6,195 nucleotides of DNA from UBA1181 sp045600225 (GTDB taxonomy: Bacteria; Bacteroidota; Bacteroidia; Bacteroidales; Paludibacteraceae). This document shows positions 1 through 6,012 of this stretch, in pieces. Position numbers and translations under genes: made by a program. The notes below the pieces were generated by a model, which saw only the letters and a list, made by a program, of their open reading frames with translations, had not been told where the DNA came from and searched no databases. Location: assembly GCA_045600225.1 (NCBI GenBank), contig JAZRXL010000042.1, positions 1-6,195 on the forward strand, read 5' to 3'. The number at the start of each line of letters is the position of its first letter. Position 1 is the stretch's first letter.

Positions 1-45
1 TCCACAGCCCCGGTGAACTACTTGGGTGAAGTTGACTTCTTTCAT
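1..45 (-). CDS. Start of a probable IS110-family transposase (partial, runs off the window)
   Basis: Only the first 15 codons are visible (MKEVNFTQVVHRGCG), starting from the ATG at 45-43 and leaving the window at base 1. AAGGA lies six bases upstream of the ATG, as a plausible ribosome binding site. The N-terminus ending in HRGCG resembles, from memory, IS110-family (DEDD) transposases of Bacteroidales, in which a GxDVHK motif of the first catalytic strand follows; that motif would fall outside the window. IS110 transposases cut and recombine DNA guided by a bridge RNA made by the element. The ORF begins just beyond the point where the neighbouring TIR-SLOG gene loses its domain, which fits an element inserted there. 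The family call rests on 15 residues and context, so it is moderate to weak. Confidence 0.5.
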   Translation of the reverse strand, partial: MKEVNFTQVVHRGCG

Positions 46-140
46 CTTGTTTCCTTAATCTTTGGTTCGATGGCAAAGTTAAGGATAATCCCATTTTCAT
101 CCTCGTGGACGAGTTGTAAAAGTCATGGATGTTTCATATT
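46..140 (-). mobile_element. Probable left end of an insertion element, junction with the TIR-SLOG gene
   Basis: Between the last recognisable SLOG residues (about codon 474, near base 138) and the transposase start at 45 lie roughly 90 bases that do not continue the SLOG domain. They contain a promoter-like box and the transposase leader, so they are probably the left end of the element. IS110 elements usually lack clear inverted terminal repeats, so the exact boundary cannot be set from this side. The coordinates are an estimate. Confidence 0.4.
74..81 (-). promoter_or_regulatory. Bacteroidales -7 box for the transposase
   Basis: On the minus strand this reads TAACTTTG, an exact match to the Bacteroidales -7 consensus TAnnTTTG, about 28 bases before the transposase ATG. 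I see no good TTTG -33 box at the usual distance, so any promoter here is weak or uses flanking host DNA. Confidence 0.35.
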
Positions 141-1557
141 GCAATTTTGTCTCAGTGGTAAAACTTAGATGAATAGGCCATGCAAAATAATTGTGAAAGA
201 AGAATGTATCTCTATCCACGTTCCCTTGATAATTCTTGTACTGTAACGACATGTCACTGAAAAGCTCTGTATAGCCATCTCGTCTTAAATCTCCACCATA
301 TACCATATTAGCACCTGCAATTAGCAAATGTCGTGATAGTTCAATGGTCAAGTCTCGTATCATATCTGTCCCATAGCCCAGTACATCTGAATCCGGAGCT
401 TCAGAAACAGAAATTGCTATGCTCTTTCCTTTAAGATTTACTGTTTGTGCCAATAATTGCATCGGTGTAAGGAATTGCTTGTCTTTACCAGCAATTTTCT
501 TCAGTACATCTAGCTCGTCCTTTGTAAGAGGTGGTTCGGGATATATAATATTCGAGGCAAGTTCATCGTAAACATATGAATAAGCTTCAGGTGAAAATGG
601 TAATACCTTAAATGTGCTTCTGTCTGGTTCTTCCATTTCCTTACGAAGGTTCTCCAAATACTGTGCTTGACAATATTGATCTAATGCTGTTCGTAATATC
701 AGTATCAGAACATCTACCCAGTTGTCGTTGAAACGGATATACGGTATGTTAGAAATGTATGGAAAGCAACGTTTCACTTCACCATCAAGTAGGCTCACTG
801 CTATTGCAGGTATCTTATTACTCTTTGCAAGGAGGACCTCCTTTTGGCACCATTCTCTTTCAGAATAGGTATTTGAATTCAAGATGACGAGTAGTGATTG
901 TTCTCCTGCTGCATTGTTCTTTATTTGATTTTCAAAGTCCTGCCCATCGAGAATATCACTAGCATCAAAGAATGAATCCAACTTTGTTTTTGAGCGAATG
1001 AAATCTCTGAATTCTATTGCACGTTTTTGACCAATTTTATTCTCATCTTTCTTTGAGTGACTGATAAAAATCTTTAGTTTTGTCAGTTCTTTTCTGATAA
1101 TAAAGCGGATAATGTTGTCAAATAATCGTATCTGAAATTCCTCCCAATTATCTCGTATAGAGAATGACTTCAAGCGTATAAACTGTTTGTCAGATAGACC
1201 ATGACCGATGTCAAAGGCACATTTGCTCAATTCGACACAAACAATCTGTACCTTATCAGGATTATCATGTTCTAGTGCCACCACTTCTTCTAAATACTTT
1301 TTCCACACATCACTACAATACATTTCGTCATCTACTAATAGTAAGATAAATGTTTTGTCTGTATTATCCAAACTGATTGACTTTATATCGCTCATCTTCT
1401 CGTCATCTCCAGTTCGCAGATAAACAGGGATGTCTAAGCCGTCCTCAAAAGGATGGTTTGCATCACGGCAAAGAAGTTTATAGATGTCACTGTAAGTGGC
1501 TTTACCTTGCTCATACTGAGTATGAAACAATACGTAAACGGCTAAATTCTTTTTCAT
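97..1557 (-). CDS. TIR-like / TIR / SLOG-like protein, C-terminally truncated; Thoeris-like NADase effector
   Basis: 486 residues. Residues about 1-155 form an alpha/beta domain with TIR-like features (AVYVLFHTQYEQG at the start, then FILLLVDDEM) but without the usual catalytic motif. Residues about 160-295 are a TIR domain: KIFISHSKKD (strand A and box 1), FFDASDILDGQDF (BB loop) and YSEREWCQKE, whose last glutamate (E240) sits at the NAD-cleaving position. Residues about 378-474 begin a SLOG-like nucleotide-binding fold: IAISVSEAPDSDVLG, then YGGDLRRDGYTELF, then YFAWPIHLSF. Family members that I recall continue well past this point; here it stops after KLQYETSMTFTTRPRG. The truncation coincides with an apparent insertion element. 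The gene overlaps the preceding TIR gene by ATGA, so translation is probably coupled. By analogy with Thoeris, SLOG would bind a TIR-made cyclic ADP-ribose-type signal and switch on NAD hydrolysis. The domains are visible; the role is inferred, and the truncated copy may be dead. Confidence 0.85.
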   Translation of the reverse strand: MKKNLAVYVLFHTQYEQGKATYSDIYKLLCRDANHPFEDGLDIPVYLRTGDDEKMSDIKSISLDNTDKTFILLLVDDEMYCSDVWKKYLEEVVALEHDNPDKVQIVCVELSKCAFDIGHGLSDKQFIRLKSFSIRDNWEEFQIRLFDNIIRFIIRKELTKLKIFISHSKKDENKIGQKRAIEFRDFIRSKTKLDSFFDASDILDGQDFENQIKNNAAGEQSLLVILNSNTYSEREWCQKEVLLAKSNKIPAIAVSLLDGEVKRCFPYISNIPYIRFNDNWVDVLILILRTALDQYCQAQYLENLRKEMEEPDRSTFKVLPFSPEAYSYVYDELASNIIYPEPPLTKDELDVLKKIAGKDKQFLTPMQLLAQTVNLKGKSIAISVSEAPDSDVLGYGTDMIRDLTIELSRHLLIAGANMVYGGDLRRDGYTELFSDMSLQYKNYQGNVDRDTFFFHNYFAWPIHLSFTTETKLQYETSMTFTTRPRG

Positions 1558-2099
1558 GCGTAAGAATCCATTATTTTGTTTAATACATGAGTTGAATTAC
1601 TTTCGGAGAACGACCTATTTTCTAATATTAGCTGGTCTCTGTTGGTTCTCCTAATACTTGCTATCAAATTGTTTAGTTGATAAATACTCATCACGGTATT
1701 TACTACCTTCAAATACTCTGGCAGTTTTGCTTTATCTACGCCTTTTAAACGGAGAACATTCAGCGTGATAACTGAATTGTAAGCATATCCTATTTCCCAA
1801 GGCACCCACATAGAACCATATGTGTTGGGAGAGAATAATACTAACATATGACTACTATTCTCAATTCCTTTCTTAATTGCACTAACCACCGATTGTGGGT
1901 CGGATCTGTTGATACTATTGTCATATTGGTCAAAGTACACATCGATACCAGCGTCCTGAAGATAGTCGGCAATAGCTTTCGCTGCATCGGAGTCTTTCTT
2001 CTGATGACTAATAAAGACTCTCGGTTTCTCCAACGTAGGGCGCGGGAGTACACCGTTATAACGATCTCTTAGATAATAATAGTTTAAGCCTTTATCCAT
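1554..2099 (-). CDS. Small TIR-domain protein (second of a tandem pair), ThsB-like
   Basis: 181 residues, essentially one TIR domain. PRVFISHQKKD (about 27-37) is strand A with box 1, GIDVYFDQYD (51-60) leads into the BB loop, SHMLVLFSPNT (83-93) is a core strand, and MWVPWEIGYAY carries the catalytic-position glutamate E102. There is no signal peptide or membrane segment, so the protein is cytoplasmic. TIR proteins of this form cleave NAD and in Thoeris-type systems make a nucleotide messenger on phage infection. It is a paralogue of the gene just upstream: the domain order is the same and both begin M-[DE]-[KR]-G-x-N-Y. The start ATG lies 1 base after the upstream stop, and the stop overlaps the start of the TIR-SLOG gene (ATGA). 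No Shine-Dalgarno site is seen. The TIR assignment is firm; messenger synthesis is inferred from neighbours. Confidence 0.88.
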   Translation of the reverse strand: MDKGLNYYYLRDRYNGVLPRPTLEKPRVFISHQKKDSDAAKAIADYLQDAGIDVYFDQYDNSINRSDPQSVVSAIKKGIENSSHMLVLFSPNTYGSMWVPWEIGYAYNSVITLNVLRLKGVDKAKLPEYLKVVNTVMSIYQLNNLIASIRRTNRDQLILENRSFSESNSTHVLNKIMDSYA

Positions 2100-2100
2100 A

Positions 2101-2667
2101 TTATAAAGATTGTTTATTTATTTGAGGAATAATTTTTTTCAACTCATCCAATCGTTCAAGAAGTTTCTTTTTACGAATTATTTCTTCTTGAGAAATTAGA
2201 TTGTTGGTTTGAGCCGCTTTCATTGATGCAAGGTATTTGTTCAAGTCGTCATAATCATTCAAGATTTTGGCGACTTTGTAAAACTCTGGAATGTCACCTA
2301 ACACATCATTAAGTCGGAGCAGCCTATACTCTTTATCTTTTGCACTAGCAAAGCCGACCTCCCATGGCACCCAATTTGATTCTAACGTCTTTTTTGACAA
2401 GACTATAATCATATGGGTGGATTTTCCCAAACCTTTCTTGATTGCATTAACAACTTCGTCAGGCGATTTGTGTTCTTTAGAAAGTATTGGATCGTTTTCG
2501 TCAAAATAGACGTTGATTCCTCTTTCCATGATGTAGTCAGAAAGGTGTCTTGCGAAATTTGCATCATCTTTCTTGTGACTTATAAATACACAAGGCCGTA
2601 AAGCCGAGGAAGAAAATAATCTCCTCTCGCTCTCATTCAAAGCTAAATAATTGCATCCTCTTTCCAT
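2101..2667 (-). CDS. Small TIR-domain protein (first of a tandem pair), ThsB-like
   Basis: 188 residues. The TIR domain spans about residues 25-150: PCVFISHKKDD (25-35), INVYFDENDP (51-60), a core strand HMIIVLSKKT, and NWVPWEVGFA with the catalytic-position glutamate E103. A lysine- and glutamate-rich helical tail follows (about 160-188, with EEIIRKKKLLERLDELKK), possibly for oligomerisation. The N-terminal MERGCNY matches the MDKGLNY of the next gene, a shared leader outside the TIR core. It starts 35 bases after the RloB stop and ends 1 base before the next TIR gene, so the three TIR genes are almost certainly one transcript. Base composition is clearly lower in GC than the RloA/RloB genes upstream: a hand count gives 18 of 60 for line 2161 against 30 of 60 for line 2761. 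Likely role: NAD-consuming signal maker in a Thoeris-like system. Confidence 0.88.
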   Translation of the reverse strand: MERGCNYLALNESERRLFSSSALRPCVFISHKKDDANFARHLSDYIMERGINVYFDENDPILSKEHKSPDEVVNAIKKGLGKSTHMIIVLSKKTLESNWVPWEVGFASAKDKEYRLLRLNDVLGDIPEFYKVAKILNDYDDLNKYLASMKAAQTNNLISQEEIIRKKKLLERLDELKKIIPQINKQSL

Positions 2668-2677
2668 TTTATCTCAA

Positions 2678-2708
2678 ATGTTAATTGTAAATTGGTAAGA
2701 TGTTAATT
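2678..2708. repeat. 9-base direct repeat at the RloB/TIR junction
   Basis: ATGTTAATT occurs at 2678-2686 and again at 2700-2708, 22 bases apart. It covers the stop codon of the RloB gene and the short gap before the first TIR gene. It marks the place where base composition changes. It could be a scar of module joining or chance in AT-rich DNA. Confidence 0.45.
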
Positions 2709-3365
2709 CCTGTTCATCACACTTTCAGCCAACAGATACACTCGTGTTCCGAGAGTCTGTGGCCAGCGGTCTGCTGGATTCTTGTCCAATGCTTTTGCTC
2801 GTTCTATTGCTTCCTCAACATGGGCAATCAGCATTTGGGCATCGTATGCAGCCTCGTGATAAGCACCCATCTCTTGACGCAATCGCATCTTTAGATATGG
2901 GTCTGTCCTCCTCGAAGTTCGACGATTCTCCAACCATTGTTGTTGCTCTTCGGGAGACAGCGAAGTGACATCTACCAAATGCAACAGCAACCAGAGTTCG
3001 ATGCAAGGGTTACTCAAAGCCATGTGCATGTATTCATCTTGTGTACATTCCGTAGCTACACGAGATAGCATTGCCTCTGTCCAACGGTCTTTGTCAATGA
3101 CAAGCCAGAGTTCATCGTCGGCTTCCAAAGCATATTGTTCCTTGTAGTCGTTCAACTGCTTCAAGACGTGTTCTGGACTGGAGTTGTTCTGCTCTGCTTC
3201 ACTCCGTTCCAAGATATGCACATGCACACGGGGATTGGTATATTCCTTGGCCAATGCCTTGAAATATATCCGCTCCGTGTCCTTGCCCTCGGAGGCTATG
3301 ACTATCAGGCGGGCGTCTCGAAATGCTTCGCGACGTTCACGTATCAAACTATTCCTACTTCGCAT
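2703..3365 (-). CDS. rloB: RloB-family TOPRIM protein (probable nuclease partner of the ATPase)
   Basis: 220 residues. It matches the RloB family as I know it: a short basic N-terminus, then LIVIASEGKDTERIYF (about 20-35), with a TOPRIM-type glutamate E26, then ELWLVIDKDRW (85-95), with the acidic DxD pair D91 and D93, and the conserved ALSNPCIELWLLLHL block (116-130). TOPRIM proteins bind metal at these acids and cut nucleic acid. RloB proteins are encoded next to an AAA ATPase (RloA), often inside restriction or phage-defence loci, and are related in layout to the AriB nuclease of PARIS. The start codon lies inside the ATPase gene (11-base overlap), indicating translational coupling and probable complex formation. 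The family is firm; nuclease activity and any target are inferred. Confidence 0.85.
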   Translation of the reverse strand: MRSRNSLIRERREAFRDARLIVIASEGKDTERIYFKALAKEYTNPRVHVHILERSEAEQNNSSPEHVLKQLNDYKEQYALEADDELWLVIDKDRWTEAMLSRVATECTQDEYMHMALSNPCIELWLLLHLVDVTSLSPEEQQQWLENRRTSRRTDPYLKMRLRQEMGAYHEAAYDAQMLIAHVEEAIERAKALDKNPADRWPQTLGTRVYLLAESVMNRN

Positions 3366-4692
3366 CGTCCCAATGAATATTATTCAGTTCGCCAAAGAAC
3401 GGAATCGCTCCATAGCGACCATTCAGATAACCTTTCTGCACATTTTCCCTCGGCTTATACTCGCAGAGTGAAGACAAATGGCTTTCTCCTTTCTTGTCTT
3501 TTTCTACAAACCAGACTTCATCCTGACGGATAGGGGCGGTAGAAAGAAGATTGGACTCGTGTGTAGTGCATATTAGCTGCATTTGCGAATCGCTTTTAAG
3601 CAGGCTGTTGTACATCTCCAATAATTTCAATGTCAACATTGGATGCAAACTCCTATCGACCTCGTCAATCACATAGACCGCATCATTTGCACGCATATCT
3701 ATAAGCATTGGAATGAAGTCGAACAAACGTGACGTTCCATCAGATTCTTCGAACATTTCGAATATATAGTCTGAGTTGCTGTCTTCCTTCTTGTGGATGG
3801 TTTTCAGCTCATGCCACTTCAGATTCTTCGACTTATCTTTTTCTGCAAAGATGAAGCGGTTCTCATTGTGAATCACCACACCTGTTTCGGAGCCTTTGCC
3901 TTCAAGACTTTCCTCAATCTTTTGACGGATTTCGTCGGGAATGCCCAATTCTTCAGGTTTAGACTCTACGCGACGAAGGTCTGCGATACCTGTTCCAAAA
4001 TAATTTAGCAGTTCGCGCATTACAGTTCTGAACTGGGTGTCGTTCACGACTCGGAATGGGAAATCTGTTCTATGTGTATTGGGGAAGATGATATTCAGAT
4101 TCTCAAACCATTTACGAGCAGATTTAATCGTATCTATTCCCTTTCCGTTACGCTTGATATACTCACTTAAGAAAGTACCCTTGGTAGGTGTGCCGTCAAT
4201 CAGGAACTTCAAGAATTGTCCATCCTCATCTTTTAGGAACTGAGGTGCAATAGTATTATCCCAACTGTCACCATTACGTTTACGCTCAAAGATCATGGTG
4301 TCATTGCGGCTGCCAGTCTTATATAGCCATTCCTCAAGCAAACCGCCTTTAGAGAAAGCTATTCCGTAAGCAAAGAACTGGTTGTCTGCCTTAAACTCCA
4401 ATTCGATACTCGAACGCTCTTGGGGTTCATCCGTCATCTTGAAGTAATTATATTTGAGGTTGCTCCAACCATTCAAGGCAAACTCCTTGATAATAGCCAA
4501 ACATTTTATGATGTTTGACTTTCCGGAAGCATTGGCACCATAAATCAATCCCATACGGAGCACGGATATATCATCCCGTTTCTCCGCACGTGACACTTGC
4601 AACGGCAATTGGTCGCTCTTGCTGGCTGTGAACAAGATACGTGTTTCCTCGTTAAACGAGTAAATGTTTTCAAATTTGGCTGACAATAACAT
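3355..4692 (-). CDS. AAA family ATPase, RloA / OLD-like (AAA_15/AAA_21 type)
   Basis: 445 residues and complete. The N-terminus (LLSAKFENIYSFNEETRI) is the typical first strands of SMC/ABC-like ATPases of the OLD and RloA kind. Walker A is GANASGKSN (52-60). A large inserted middle region (about 80-310) follows. The ABC-type signature is EESDGTSRLFDFIP (about 315-328), Walker B is VYVIDEVDRSLHP (339-351) with a D-loop, and the switch histidine is in ICTTHES (374-380). The tail GYLNGRYGAIPFFGEL is common in this family. Such ATPases act as sensors or loaders that hold and release a partner nuclease, here the overlapping RloB gene, in anti-phage systems. It is first in the five-gene operon, with a promoter candidate about 30 bases upstream and no Shine-Dalgarno site before its ATG. 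Exact subfamily (RloA versus AriA versus other) is uncertain. Confidence 0.85.
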   Translation of the reverse strand: MLLSAKFENIYSFNEETRILFTASKSDQLPLQVSRAEKRDDISVLRMGLIYGANASGKSNIIKCLAIIKEFALNGWSNLKYNYFKMTDEPQERSSIELEFKADNQFFAYGIAFSKGGLLEEWLYKTGSRNDTMIFERKRNGDSWDNTIAPQFLKDEDGQFLKFLIDGTPTKGTFLSEYIKRNGKGIDTIKSARKWFENLNIIFPNTHRTDFPFRVVNDTQFRTVMRELLNYFGTGIADLRRVESKPEELGIPDEIRQKIEESLEGKGSETGVVIHNENRFIFAEKDKSKNLKWHELKTIHKKEDSNSDYIFEMFEESDGTSRLFDFIPMLIDMRANDAVYVIDEVDRSLHPMLTLKLLEMYNSLLKSDSQMQLICTTHESNLLSTAPIRQDEVWFVEKDKKGESHLSSLCEYKPRENVQKGYLNGRYGAIPFFGELNNIHWDDAK

Positions 4693-4724
4693 AATGACGT
4701 CTGATATTTCGTGAAATTTCGTTG

Positions 4725-4757
4725 CAAAGATAACAAATTATTTCAGAACTCTGACAA
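4725..4757 (-). promoter_or_regulatory. Promoter candidate for the RloA-RloB-TIR operon
   Basis: On the minus strand TATCTTTG (4732-4725) matches the Bacteroidales -7 consensus TAnnTTTG exactly. A TTG (4757-4755) lies 22 bases upstream in the -33 position. Transcription would start near 4719, giving a leader of about 25 bases before the ATG at 4692. The -33 element lies inside a 10-base palindrome at 4753-4762. Confidence 0.5.
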
Positions 4758-4763
4758 TTGTCT
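4752..4763. promoter_or_regulatory. Palindromic operator candidate overlapping the operon promoter
   Basis: GACAATTGTC (4753-4762) is a perfect palindrome covering the -33 position of the minus-strand promoter. The same TGACA/TGTC half-site recurs across the intergenic region (4806-4810, 4835-4839, and the pair at 4887-4900), so it may be a binding site for a repressor. No regulator gene is visible in the window. Confidence 0.35.
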
Positions 4764-4832
4764 GCGTTAAATATGTATAAATACGACAAAAATTACGTTA
4801 TTCATTGTCATTTTGTCGGTTATTGGCACAAT

Positions 4833-4865
4833 TTTGTCATAAATTCGACTCTGACTTAATATTTG
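4833..4865 (+). promoter_or_regulatory. Promoter candidate for the DUF2188 gene
   Basis: TTTG at 4833-4836 and AATATTTG at 4858-4865 lie 21 bases apart and fit the Bacteroidales -33 (TTTG) and -7 (TAnnTTTG) pattern with one mismatch in the -7 box. The leader to the ATG at 4930 would be about 55-60 bases and includes the TGACA-N4-TGTCA site. Confidence 0.4.
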
Positions 4866-4886
4866 CATGGATAATATAAAGCACTA

Positions 4887-4900
4887 TGACATGTTTGTCA
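4887..4900. promoter_or_regulatory. Inverted repeat TGACA-N4-TGTCA in the DUF2188 leader
   Basis: TGACA (4887-4891) and TGTCA (4896-4900) are perfect inverted half-sites separated by 4 bases, just downstream of the plus-strand promoter candidate. It shares half-sites with the palindrome at 4753-4762 on the other side of the divergent region. It could be an operator; as RNA it is also a weak hairpin. Confidence 0.35.
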
Positions 4901-4913
4901 AAACTGGGCGTAG

Positions 4914-4923
4914 AAAGGAGGTG
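4914..4923 (+). promoter_or_regulatory. Strong Shine-Dalgarno site for the DUF2188 gene
   Basis: AAAGGAGGTG is a near-perfect anti-16S match ending 6 bases before the ATG at 4930 (8 bases from AGGAGG). It fixes the start codon. It is unusual here because the ATPase and the two small TIR genes lack such a site, as is typical of Bacteroidetes. Confidence 0.75.
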
Positions 4924-4929
4924 TAACAG

Positions 4930-5151
4930 ATGGGCAAGAACCAACATGTTGTTCCTGCTGGAGATAAGTGGGGCATTAAGGGCGAAGGCAATTCAAGACT
5001 GACTTCAACATTTGATAGGCAGTCCGATGCAATTGCTGCCGCTCGTCAAATTTCCAAGAACCAGCATTCCGAACTATTTATTCACGGTCGTAATGGACAG
5101 ATTCGAGAAAGAGACTCTCATGGTAAGGATCCATTTCCTCCAAGAGGATAA
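4930..5151 (+). CDS. DUF2188 family small protein
   Basis: 73 residues, complete. It fits the DUF2188 pattern: HVVPAGDKWGIKGEGNSR at the N-terminus, a helix with SDAIAAARQISKNQ, then ELFIHGRNGQIRERDSHG and the ending KDPFPPRG. Family members are small cytoplasmic proteins of unknown function; no catalytic motif is evident. It is read away from the defence operon and shares a 237-base divergent control region with it. It has its own strong ribosome binding site and is followed by structured RNA and an intrinsic terminator, so it is a single-gene transcript. Whether it contributes to the defence locus or merely flanks it cannot be told. The family call is confident; function is unknown. Confidence 0.85.
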   Translation: MGKNQHVVPAGDKWGIKGEGNSRLTSTFDRQSDAIAAARQISKNQHSELFIHGRNGQIRERDSHGKDPFPPRG

Positions 5152-5162
5152 ATCTCTCAGCA

Positions 5163-5212
5163 TTCTCTCCGTTTAGAGAAGAGCCCTAATACCACAGGGG
5201 CAGGTTGTGGTA
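5163..5212 (+). ncRNA. Structured RNA segment: hairpin plus possible H-type pseudoknot
   Basis: Downstream of the DUF2188 stop, TTCTCT (5163-5168) pairs with AGAGAA (5175-5180). Next, GCCCT (5183-5187) can pair with GGGGC (5197-5201), including one G-U pair, while TACCACA (5190-5196) pairs perfectly with TGTGGTA (5206-5212). The two stems interleave with loops of 2, 0 and 4 bases, the geometry of a classical H-type pseudoknot. It lies between the coding region and the terminator, so it is either a 3' UTR element or a small RNA processed from it. No known RNA family is recognised. Confidence 0.4.
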
Positions 5213-5224
5213 GAGTAAAGATGT

Positions 5225-5258
5225 GCCATGGCGAAATTCGCTGTGGCTTTTTCTTTTT
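5225..5258 (+). terminator. Intrinsic terminator after the DUF2188 gene
   Basis: A stem of 11 pairs (5225-5235 with 5237-5247; GCCA with TGGC at the base, GCGAA with TTCGC near the loop, two wobble pairs between) is followed directly by TTTTTCTTTTT. The few innermost pairs would open to form the loop. This is a convincing Rho-independent terminator for plus-strand transcription. Confidence 0.85.
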
Positions 5259-5430
5259 AGTCGAATCAGATATAACGATTTTTTTGCCATCTACAATTGA
5301 CATTTTTTGTTTCCAGCCCTATTTAATAAAGTTAAAAACGTTAAATCTTCCCATTTCTGACTCTTCATAGAATCCACGCAATCACTTTTCTACCGTTTAA
5401 TATGTAAATAATTGATAGTAAAAGACTTGA
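5259..5430. other. AT-rich intergenic stretch without recognised features
   Basis: Short, AT-rich DNA with stop codons in all frames. GTTAAA occurs twice close together near 5331-5345. No convincing promoter, RNA gene or conserved ORF is seen. It runs into the broken start of the LRR gene. Confidence 0.5.
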
Positions 5431-5436
5431 AAATAC

Positions 5437-6012
5437 TATGGTTGTATAGGCTTAACCTATATTGAAATCCCGAACAGCGTGACGAACATAGAAGCTGGAG
5501 CATTCGGAGGTTGCTTAGGATTGACCTCAATTGAAATTCCCAACAGTGTGACGAGCATTGAAGCTGGAGTATTCAAAGGCTGCACAGGCTTGGCATCCAT
5601 AGAAATCCCCAACAGTGTGATCGGGATTGGCTGGAGCGCATTCGAAGGCTGCTCAGGCTTGAAATCTGTTGTACTTCCCAATAGCATAAAAAGTATAGGA
5701 AAGTGTGCTTTCAAAGGCTGCACAGGCTTGACATCCATAGAAATACCCAACAGCGTGGTCGGGATTGGATGGAACGTATTCGAAGACTGCTCAGCATTGG
5801 TTTCAATTCAAATTCCAAGTAGTGTCAAAAATATTGGATATGAAGCTTTCAAAGGTTGTACAAGCTTGAAATCTATTGAAATCCCCAACAGTGTAACGCA
5901 CATTTACACTGGTGCATTCTCCCACTGCACCGGCTTGACCTCTGTAGTAATTTCCAACAGTGTAACGGAAATCAACGAACAGACATTCCTTGATTGCAAA
6001 TTCAAGAAACTG
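5437..6012 (+). repeat. 69-base tandem LRR-coding repeats
   Basis: Units begin at 5461, 5530, 5599, 5668, 5737, 5806, 5875 and 5944 with no insertions or deletions, each coding 23 residues. A longer period is also present: the block from about 5572 matches that from about 5710 at near 90% identity over some 80 bases, an offset of exactly two units, suggesting a recent two-unit duplication or gene conversion. Confidence 0.85.

Noticed and set aside
97..140. A one-base frameshift in the TTTT run near 118-121 could extend the TIR-SLOG frame by about 20 residues to a stop overlapping the transposase ATG.
   Set aside because: The extended reading does not look like the rest of a SLOG domain and would still end at the transposase start, so loss by insertion explains the end better.
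3135..3533. A 132-aa plus-strand ORF across the RloB/ATPase overlap.
   Set aside because: It is antisense to two well-supported genes and has no recognisable domain.
5163..5212. A type III toxin-antitoxin RNA (ToxI-like pseudoknot repeats).
   Set aside because: The element is single copy and no ToxN-like gene follows; the next ORF is an LRR fragment beyond a terminator.
5457..5750. A 97-aa minus-strand ORF with repeated residues.
   Set aside because: It is the complement of the LRR repeats; its own repetition comes from the plus-strand repeat units.
5437..6012. Regular repeats that might suggest a CRISPR array.
   Set aside because: The period is exactly 69 bases, the whole unit is similar with no unique spacers, and it translates into BspA-type LRR repeats.
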